A stretch of DNA of 17,237 bases from assembly GCA_001584585.1 (NCBI GenBank), contig LSYV01000007.1:2355283-2372519 (forward strand), given 5' to 3'. The position numbers were made by a program, and so were the translations under genes. The notes beneath the pieces are model-generated. The model searched no databases. It saw only the letters and a program-made list of their open reading frames with translations, and had not been told where the DNA came from. The stretch comes from Gonium pectorale. Lineage: Eukaryota > Chlorophyta > Chlorophyceae > Chlamydomonadales > Volvocaceae. Every line of letters begins with the position of its first letter. Position 1 is the stretch's first letter. This document shows positions 11,414-17,237 of the stretch, piece after piece.

Positions 11414-11769
11414 ATGCTGCTGCCCGGCGCCGTTATCAGGTTCACGTGGCTGGAGTACGTCATGATCTGGGGGCCCATCCTCTTCGGCTGCGGCTGCGGG
11501 GTGTGGAAGGCCATCGAGGGCACCATAAAATGGAAACGCTTCAGCAATAAGCTTCAGCAAAAAGCTTAAGCAACCTCACGGACGCGCTCCTGTCCATCGT
11601 CCTCATCGGCTCTCTTTTTTGCATCATCATGCCGCTCAGCTGGTGCGCGAGGGGCCGATATATCCAGGTCATTTGCACCTCTTTAGTCACGTGCACTCAT
11701 CTGCGCCTTGTTCAGCGACGGCCGGAATTCATGAACTTGCCTATACCACCAAGGTATTGCAGCACTTAG
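11414..11769 (+). pseudogene. broken membrane-protein-like ORF, frameshifted by a 13-bp triplication
   Basis: From ATG 11414 the frame has GC-rich third positions and encodes a hydrophobic segment (LEYVMIWGPILFGCGCGVW) followed by a basic stretch, then stops with TAA at 11567-11569. Directly downstream, in another frame from about 11569, a second hydrophobic segment appears (DALLSIVLIGSLFCIIM), ending at TAG 11767-11769. The frames are separated by a 13-bp unit present three times at 11538-11576; two extra units (26 nt) account for the shift. This suggests a former coding region with two membrane segments, now broken. I do not recognise the family, and upstream exons were not found. It could also be chance hydrophobic coding in a degraded element. 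Confidence 0.45.
11538..11576. repeat. 13-bp tandem triplication
   Basis: Three consecutive 13-nt units start at 11538, 11551 and 11564: gcttcagcaataa, gcttcagcaaaaa, gcttaagcaacct. They sit exactly at the switch between two hydrophobic reading frames. Two additional units equal 26 nt, which is not a multiple of 3. Confidence 0.9.
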
Positions 11770-12074
11770 TCGGCCGCCCCATCTCAGACCCTCTCCCCTA
11801 GTCGGCCGCCCGGTCCGCATCCGGCGCACTCCCCTGCCCCGCCTGCTGCTACTCCCGCGGCCCCCACCCCTGCCCCTTCGCCTGCCTCAGGTAATGTTCA
11901 TGTAAGCAGCTCATGCACCAGGCGCCATTAGGGGCCCTTCCAGTATCAGCAGATATATTCGAACATCTTAAGTATTTAGTGAGGTCCAGCTGCATGACGA
12001 AGACGTGCCCGAGATGTGCCCAACGCGCACTAAATCCGGTATCGGAAGGGAAGCACCGTCGCCCGCTTTCCGTT

Positions 12075-12147
12075 TTGGCACGGTACATGTGATGCTGCCT
12101 GTGCACCATCTAGCCGAACTGGCTCTCAGCGGTGTGCGCGAGTGGGC
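12075..12147. repeat. direct repeat copy B (~73 bp)
   Basis: This is the partner of 10754-10824, about 1.3 kb downstream in the same orientation. On plus it stays open within a 91-codon frame (12005-12280) and reads GTVHVMLPVHHLAELALSG. It overlaps the tentative terminal exon of the minus-strand hydrolase, which weakens that exon call. Confidence 0.8.
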
Positions 12148-12262
12148 CTGCCGGCGCCGCATCTATCACGACTCTCATGTGCTCCTGTGGGGCAAGCGAC
12201 GTATCGCAGAAGGTTACGTTCATCCGTCTCGCTCTCATCGCGCATGGTTCGACCTGCTGCAC
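12110..12262 (-). CDS. tentative terminal exon of the alpha/beta hydrolase
   Basis: After the exon ending at 12320 (donor gtacgt), the first good acceptor downstream on minus is tacactgcag before 12262. It continues the phase-0 frame for 50 residues to TAG at 12112-12110. The residues show no family signature, and its 3' end overlaps direct repeat copy B. Family members normally end soon after the ...FL of the last helix, so a shorter end or another acceptor is possible (one exists 6 nt further on, in the same frame). Confidence 0.35.
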   Translation of the reverse strand: MQQVEPCAMRARRMNVTFCDTSLAPQEHMRVVIDAAPAGPLAHTAESQFG

Positions 12263-12319
12263 CTGCAGTGTACATCGTGAGCCCTTGCACTGACGTGGCG
12301 CGGCGCGCGCTCAACGTAC

Positions 12320-15028
12320 CTGCAAGAACTCGATCACTGGCTTGATATATTCCGGCTCAGCTCCCTTCCGGTGCAGCTCGATGTGCGTGTGCGGTCGCTC
12401 TATTAGGCGCGCCTGCAAGCGTGGACACGGAGGTGCTTACCGGCGCTTCTCGGCCGTGAAGATCCGAAGGGGCAGGTTGTCCAACATTCCGCAACGCAAA
12501 ACCAAGTTGCCATAGTACCGCACTGGCCAGGACCGCGCAGGGGCGGTCTGCTTAGCGTTGCTGCATCTCCATGTACTGCAGGCGCTACCTAGGAAAGGTC
12601 ACGTCTGAAGCCCGGCCCACCGGCCCGCCCGCGCACTGTTTGTCCCATCCGCTGTACCGCCTCCTGCGCCAGCGACACCGGGCACACATCGTCCTTGGTG
12701 CCCGCGACCACCAGCACCGGGCACCGCACCCGCTCCACGCAGCTCATGGGGCTGTACGCAGCGGCGCCCAGCAGCTGCAGGGACCGGGTCGGGCACACGT
12801 GGCCAGAGGGGGTTAGAGAAGAGAGACTAGAAAGGCGCAGGAAAGTGCAGAGAATAGGGAGGCGCATATCACCCCGAAGCAAGCGAAGCAACGGACGGCT
12901 CCCAGCGCCCCCTCGGTACCCCGTTGCACTTCTAAGCCCCCGTATCCGGGCCCCCGAGGACACGCACTTGAAGGCCCTGAACCTGGACCCCAGGACGCCT
13001 AGGTACGAAGAAGCGGGTCTAGGCAAGCACCAGCAATTGACGACAAGCAAGCAAGCGGGGCGGCAAGAGGGCGCGCCCGGGTGTGCATGTCCGTAGAGGT
13101 TGCCTTCCCCGTTTCTGGATCTCTTCTTTGCTCGCGCGTACCCTGTTACGCTCTTCTCCTTGGTTCTTGCGTGCGAACGCTGGCACGTCCCGCCCCACCC
13201 GACCCCGACGGCCAGCTACAGAGGAATAGGGAGCTCGCATTAACTAACGCTGCGATGCCACCAGTTTGCTCCTACCTGGGATTGCAGGATCAACGGTGTG
13301 CCGTCGCTGCAATGCGGGTCGACTAGAGCCGAGACTCAAGAGCGGGCCAGCTAGTCCTACATCTACGGCTCGTGTGCGCGTGGAGCAGCTGTCCGCAGTT
13401 CCGTCATTAAACTCCGCTATTACGGCAGAGCTTTGGCATCTTCGTCCAGAACCTCTTTCCTTGCAAACGGTACGGCCCCCTCTCTCGCCCCTTGGTTCTA
13501 CGCATGCGCTACTGGCCATTGCTCTGCTTGCTCACGAACTGAGGACCCCTGCCACTAGGCCCCTCGCGTATTGCCTCGCGCTCGGCCCCACCATGCGCGC
13601 CGTTGTGAGGTTCTGCCAGCCGCCCTGCCTCCGCGGCGCGGGCCGCTGCACGTGCGACATCTCCTCCTCACTCAGCTGCAGCAGCGACAGCTCGCCCTTG
13701 GTGCCGATGAGCTTGATGTAGGCGGGCGGCAGCCCCAGCAGCCCGCGCACCTGGGTGGGTCCGGGAACCCGGGCCGACGGGTCGTCAGGTCGTCAGCTAC
13801 ACTTGCAGTTGCAGTGCGGGCCTGTCAGGGTCTGCAGGTCGCACCTGAATTCCGAAGATAGAGACACCCGGAGAAGCAAAAACAGGGATGCAATAAAGAT
13901 CCGCTCGTCGGGCGTGATGAGGGATGTGTTGGGACGCTGGGCGCAGGCACTGGGTGCGGAAGTGTCCAGACGGCAGGGCTGAGACGGGAAGGGAGCGGGC
14001 GGAGGTCGCGCCCGTCGCGCAGGCTCGCACCCGCCCTCTCATGTCTTTGCTCATTGCCTGCCGCACGCCATACAGCCATGGCACGGACGGGAAAAACGTC
14101 ACCTGCCGTGCTTTGTACCCGCCCGCGCTACTCTTTTATGGCACACTGTTGCACCCCGAGAGAAGAGGCTCGGGCGTACCAAAGGCGCGGCATCCACAAG
14201 CGCCACAACAGGGCCTGAACCCCGCACATGGCATCCCGCACAGCACCGTCGCCGTATTCGAAATCCCGTACCCCGTACTGCGCACCTTGTCGTTTACGGC
14301 AGCGGTGATGGCGCGCGCCAGCGGCAGCATCCCGCGCTCCTGTGGGCGGGTGGAGGCAGGTGACGCGGCAAGATGTCAGTGTGGAGCCGACTGCCACCTG
14401 CAGGCCTGAGCCACTTTGCGTACCAAACGGTCCCGCCCCCCCGCACACACCACTAGCCTTTCCTTGCTACCTTTTAGACCTGTTTCTGCACTCCATCCCG
14501 CATCCGTAAAGTGCACGCACACCACCATCACCACAACAGACCAGCCCCTCCAGCATAAAGTTCTTTGGAGTTACTTTTTGGGTCGAATGCGGGTAGACGG
14601 GCTGCCGGCTCAGTTGCTCTTGCTCGTTGTAGTGCTGAAGTGCTCGCTCGCATACTTGTGTTTATCACGCCGTCACGCATATTGAACACCACTACAGACC
14701 TGCGCGTTCAAGGTAGGCCCCTGCTGCCCCAGTGCTATCCATGTCCACAGGCCATCACCCCCCTGCACCATGGCTGCGCCATCAACACACGCACGTACGC
14801 ACCCGGATGAGCTTGGCGACAGCACTCTGCGCCTGCAGGTACGGCTCGTTGGCCACCACCGCCTTCACGCGCTGCAGGCCCAGCGCCGCCGCCGTTGTCA
14901 GCACGTGTCCGCCGCTGTACGAGACGCCCCACAGCGCCATCCGGGTGGGGTCCACGCGGCCTGTGCCCAGCCCGCCCGCGTGCACCCACTCAATGGCAGC
15001 CTCCCAGTCCTCCAGGTGCTTGCGCCAG
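12320..15028 (-). CDS. alpha/beta hydrolase, N-terminus missing (5 well-supported exons)
   Basis: Hydrolase of the COG1073/YcjY-like alpha/beta-fold group; substrate not predictable. Exons on minus: 15028-14803, 14339-14286, 13750-13592, 12774-12637, 12412-12320, about 223 aa. All introns are GT-AG and the phases fit. The first exon starts with one base of a split codon, so more exons lie upstream. Landmarks in order: HLEDWEAAIEW; VDPTRMALWGVSYSGGHVL, the nucleophile elbow, with Ser probably at 14922-14920; RAITAAVNDK; PPAYIKLIGTKGELSLL; GGWQNLTTARM, the WQN..AR signature; CPVLVVAGTKDDVCP with the catalytic Asp; and HTHIELH, standing where relatives have GHFDIY and supplying the His. Spacing from Asp to His fits the family. 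Missing are the HG oxyanion motif and FDYRGFG-like strand, about 80-100 residues. They are not present between 15029 and 15584. Confidence 0.85.
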
Positions 15029-15584
15029 CTGGGGAGGGGGCGGGGTGATAAGAAATAATCCGGAGGCCTTGAGGTTAGGGAGCTGCGATGCGGTAGCCTG
15101 TAGGTAGCGGGGTCGGGAGCTGAGAGCAGTGGTTTAGGACGGTCAGGTCTGGGCCCTTTCTCGCCTCTCCGCCTGTAACCAGTGCACAGGAAGAAGTCTG
15201 CAAAGGAGGCCGCACTGGCAAGAAGAGGGCCAGCGCAACCGCTTGTGAACTGCAGAAACGTTCGCAGTTAGGCGCATCCCAGCATGCATGCCGCAAGACA
15301 GGGCGAGCCGTGGGCAGTGTGGCCGGCCCTTGGTGCCCACGACTTGCCTCCGATCCCCCCAAGAGCTTGCCGATAGCCAGCAGCCACTTTCGCATAAGGG
15401 CGCGCACTGCGGGCGCCCAACATACCGCCACCGCCAACAAGCGGAAGGTCTGCCGCCACCAGAGCCATCGCCTTGATGCCACCTCGCGCACAGCCCCCTT
15501 CCCGCCCCGCCGTTTCTGGCCCTCCCGCCTGCATCTACCGCACCCTACACGGCCCACCCGCCCGCACATCCAGCCGCACGCCCA
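15029..15584. other. no recognised gene; upstream intron of the hydrolase or broken flank
   Basis: If the hydrolase gene is intact, this is intron upstream of the exon starting at 15028 (acceptor ctccccag). I read the three minus frames for the expected HG and DYRGFG motifs and did not find them. A minus open frame (15268-15534) contains a Met followed by an Ala/Gly/Arg-rich stretch that resembles an organelle-targeting peptide in composition, but without support. The right edge at 15584/15585 is a sharp junction with LINE sequence. Confidence 0.6.
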
Positions 15585-16511
15585 TATATGCGAACGGTGG
15601 TGGGAGCACGTGCCCCTACCCAAGCACTGCTCTACCGTGAGTTGGCGCAGAGGCCGCTCCAGTACCACTGGGCCAAGCTCGTCTTACGGTTCTGGAACGG
15701 AATGGTAGAGCGCCCCGATACGCTGTGCCACCGGGCCTTCGTGGCAGACCTGAGGCTAGCGCTTGTCGATGGGGTGACTGATTGCTGGGCAGCAGAGGCA
15801 CTGCGCTTCCTTGCTGACGCGGGTATCCGTGCCCCCGAGGGACTGACGGGTAGCGCGCGGGTAACACACTTCGCGTCGGTGATCATACCCATCGGCAAAG
15901 TATTGGATAGCTTTGATGACAGGCTTGATGCTCGGTGGCGGCTGCCCCATGTGACTGGAGCACCCCGCGACTTCCCTAGCGGCGAGACGGGAGTTAAGAT
16001 GTGCCGGTATGCCAGCTGGATGGGGGACCCTTTGTACACGGGGACTTTGATGGCACCTAGCTTGCATCAAACGTTGATGCGGTTCAGGCTAGGATGTTGG
16101 GAGACGGAGGTGAACCGACCCAATGGGCGAGCCCGGGCTGAGCGAACGTGCAAGGCCTGTGGTGACGCCGCGGCCGTAGAGGATGAACTACATGTGTTCT
16201 GCGAATGCCCATGCTATGAGCAACTCCGCGACCAATTCGAGACTGCTAAGTACCTGGGGTTGACGTACGGGCCAGGACGGCGCTTCACCGGGTGCACGGC
16301 AGAGCTCCTGAAGTCTGGGAGGCGAGCCATGCATTCCCTCATTGCTTTGTGTCGGGAGAATAAGATTCACGTGCCTAAACTGCTTATGGATTTGTTCTGG
16401 ACACTAGTAGCGCCGGTTTTCTCTTATGGGGCTCAGGTGTGGGGCCCCGACTTCATCAATGTGTCTTTTGAGAGTGCCATGACGAACCCCATGGTTGAGG
16501 AGCAGAGGGCC
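15585..16511 (+). repeat. LINE tandem unit, copy 1 (927 bp)
   Basis: This is the first period of the array as measured between the two TAT-ATG-CGA positions (15585 and 16512). 927 is 309 codons, so the repeat preserves frame. Relative to an ordinary element the array begins mid-unit, inside the RT C-terminal core. Confidence 0.9.
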
Positions 16512-17237
16512 TATATGCGAACGGTGGTGGGAGCACGCGCCCCTACCCAAGCACTGCTCTACCGTGAGTTGGCGCAGAGGCCGCTCCAGTACCACTGGGC
16601 CAAGCTCGTCTTACGGTTCTTTTTTTTTCTGTGGAAAGGTTACTGGAACTTTTTTTTCTGTGGAAAGGTTTCTGTGGAAAGGTTCTGGAACGGAATGGTA
16701 GAGCGCCCCGATACGCTGTGCCACCGGGCCTTCGTGGCAGACCTGAGGCTAGCGCTTGTCGATGGGGTGTCTGATTGCTGGGCAGCAGGGGCACTGCGCT
16801 TCCTTGCTGACGCGGGTATCCGTGCCCCCGAGGGACTGACGGGTAGCGCGCGGGTAACACATTTCGCGTCGTTGCTCATACCCATCGGCAAAGTATTGGA
16901 TAGCTTTGATGACAGGCTTGATGCTCGGTGGCGGCTGCCCCATGTGACTGGAGCACCCCGTGACTTCCCTAGCGGCGAGACGGGAGTTAAGATGTGCCGG
17001 TATGCCAGCTGGATGGGGGACCCTTTGCACACGACGACTGTGATGGCACCTAGCTTGCACCAAACGTTGATGCGGTTCAGGCTAGGATGTTGGGAGACGG
17101 AGGTGAACCGACCCAATGGGCGAGCCCGGGCTGAGCGAACGTGCAAGGCCTGTGGTGACGCCGCGGCCGTAGAGGATGAACTACATGTGTTCTGCGAATG
17201 CCCATGCTATGAGCAACTCCGCGACCAATTCGAGACT
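15585..17237 (+). CDS. LINE reverse-transcriptase ORF, C-terminal thumb and zinc knuckle, duplicated in frame
   Basis: One open frame runs from 15477 (after TGA 15474-15476) to the window end without a stop; the LINE part starts at 15585 and its first ATG is 15588. The order is: core YMRTVVGARAPTQALLYREL; a knuckle CKACGDAAAVEDELHVFCEC (C-x2-C-x10-H-x4-C) at about 16149-16208; then, right after YEQLRDQFE, the end of an RT palm/thumb (KYLGLTYGP, then LLMDLFWTLVAPVFSYGAQVWG split over about 16380-16443); then YMRTVV again from 16512 and the same core and knuckle. In an ordinary LINE ORF the thumb comes before the knuckle and the knuckle is near the C-terminus, so thumb following knuckle marks a tandem junction near 16244-16250. 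The RT catalytic FADD-box region is absent, so this copy cannot be functional alone. Confidence 0.85.
16512..17237 (+). repeat. LINE tandem unit, copy 2 (cut by window end)
   Basis: The copy matches copy 1 with about 12 substitutions in 660 compared bases, about 4 silent and 8 amino-acid changing, plus the insertion at 16621-16686. The window ends at 17237, the equivalent of 16244, which is just where copy 1 passes from knuckle to thumb. It therefore cannot be told whether a third unit follows. Confidence 0.9.
16621..16686 (+). repeat. 66-bp in-frame insertion made of short internal repeats
   Basis: The insertion is absent from copy 1 (between 15693 and 15694). It contains two T8 tracts and three copies of ctgtggaaaggtt, and repeats the flanking tggaac. 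It adds 22 codons, rich in Phe, with no stop, so the LINE frame stays open. The structure suggests slippage or template-switching repair seeded by the local ggttctggaac sequence; an assembly error in a repeat is also possible. Confidence 0.9.

Larger units (their letters stand above)
10008..12109. other. intergenic, decayed and repeat-bearing interval
   Basis: The interval between the kinase start and the hydrolase 3' end is less GC-rich than the flanking genes and has no intact recognisable gene. It must contain the kinase promoter next to 10008, but I could not assign a TATA box or start site. The plus strand has an open frame at 10113-10442 without recognisable motifs. Other contents: a weak inverted similarity between about 10036-10056 and 10453-10473, three CGGCATGTT copies in about 10842-10888, one arm of a ~72-bp direct repeat (10754-10824), and a broken membrane-protein-like ORF (11414-11769). 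It is probably debris of old mobile elements or pseudogenes. Confidence 0.55.
15585..17237 (+). mobile_element. LINE (non-LTR retrotransposon) 3' ORF fragment in tandem
   Basis: The segment is built from the C-terminal part of a LINE reverse-transcriptase ORF present in head-to-tail repeat with a period of 927 bp. The left edge is sharp: bases before 15585 do not match those before the equivalent position 16512. No poly(A) tail, 3' untranslated region or target-site duplication is visible because the element leaves the window at the right. The 660 nt that can be compared (15585-16244 with 16512-17237, excluding a 66-bp insertion) differ at about 12 positions. Confidence 0.88.

Noticed and set aside
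12454..12540. Minus-strand coding-like stretch (RYYGNLVLRCGMLDNLPLRI...) ending at a good donor gtaagc
   Set aside because: It could be spliced into the hydrolase, but direct joining of 12637 to 12412 gives exactly the family spacing between the catalytic Asp and His. Including it would add about 30 residues. It is more likely intron, or at most an alternative exon.
15268..15534. Minus open frame with a Met-Ala-Leu-Val start resembling a targeting peptide
   Set aside because: No donor that joins it in phase to a hydrolase core exon could be shown, and the neighbouring frame is equally open. No family signal.
15616..17146. Several minus-strand open frames across the LINE array, duplicated in both units
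   Set aside because: They are antisense shadows of the plus-strand LINE frame, which carries the knuckle and thumb motifs.

Overview
The window looks like nuclear DNA of a green alga, most likely of the volvocine/Chlamydomonadales group. Reasons: high GC, genes split into many short exons by GT-AG introns of about 190-820 bp, alanine/glutamine-rich low-complexity stretches in coding exons, a plant/algal-type TKL kinase with an HGDLKPGN catalytic loop, and LINE debris. There is no bacterial operon structure, CRISPR, tRNA or rRNA. The group is inferred from style and gene type, not from a database match.

Layout. (1) 1-3244 is gene-poor, with one perfect hairpin and small tandem repeats. (2) 3245-10007, minus strand, is a complete 13-exon gene for a protein kinase of about 1227 aa. 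I reconstructed it exon by exon; the frame stays open across 12 GT-AG introns and all the main kinase subdomains appear in order. (3) 10008-12109 is a less GC-rich, decayed interval. It holds a degenerate membrane-protein-like ORF broken by a 13-bp triplication, and one copy of a ~72-bp direct repeat. (4) 12110/12320-15028, minus strand, is the 3' part of an alpha/beta hydrolase gene. Six exons are proposed, five of them well supported, and the Ser-Asp-His triad can be located. The N-terminal exons are not visible. (5) 15029-15584 has no recognised gene. (6) 15585-17237, plus strand, is a head-to-tail tandem of the C-terminal part of a LINE (non-LTR retrotransposon) reverse-transcriptase ORF. 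The period is 927 bp (309 codons), in frame, with an in-frame 66-bp insertion in the second copy. It runs off the window.

The kinase and hydrolase genes lie on the same strand about 2.1 kb apart. Nothing in the sequence says they act together. The LINE array sits where the missing 5' part of the hydrolase gene should be, so it either lies in an intron of that gene or has cut it off.

I found no new defence or regulatory system. The points most worth a second look are the open-frame LINE tandem with its repeated insertion, the hydrolase/LINE junction, the kinase N-lobe insertion carried on a single frame-neutral exon, and the 13-bp triplication in the decayed membrane ORF.
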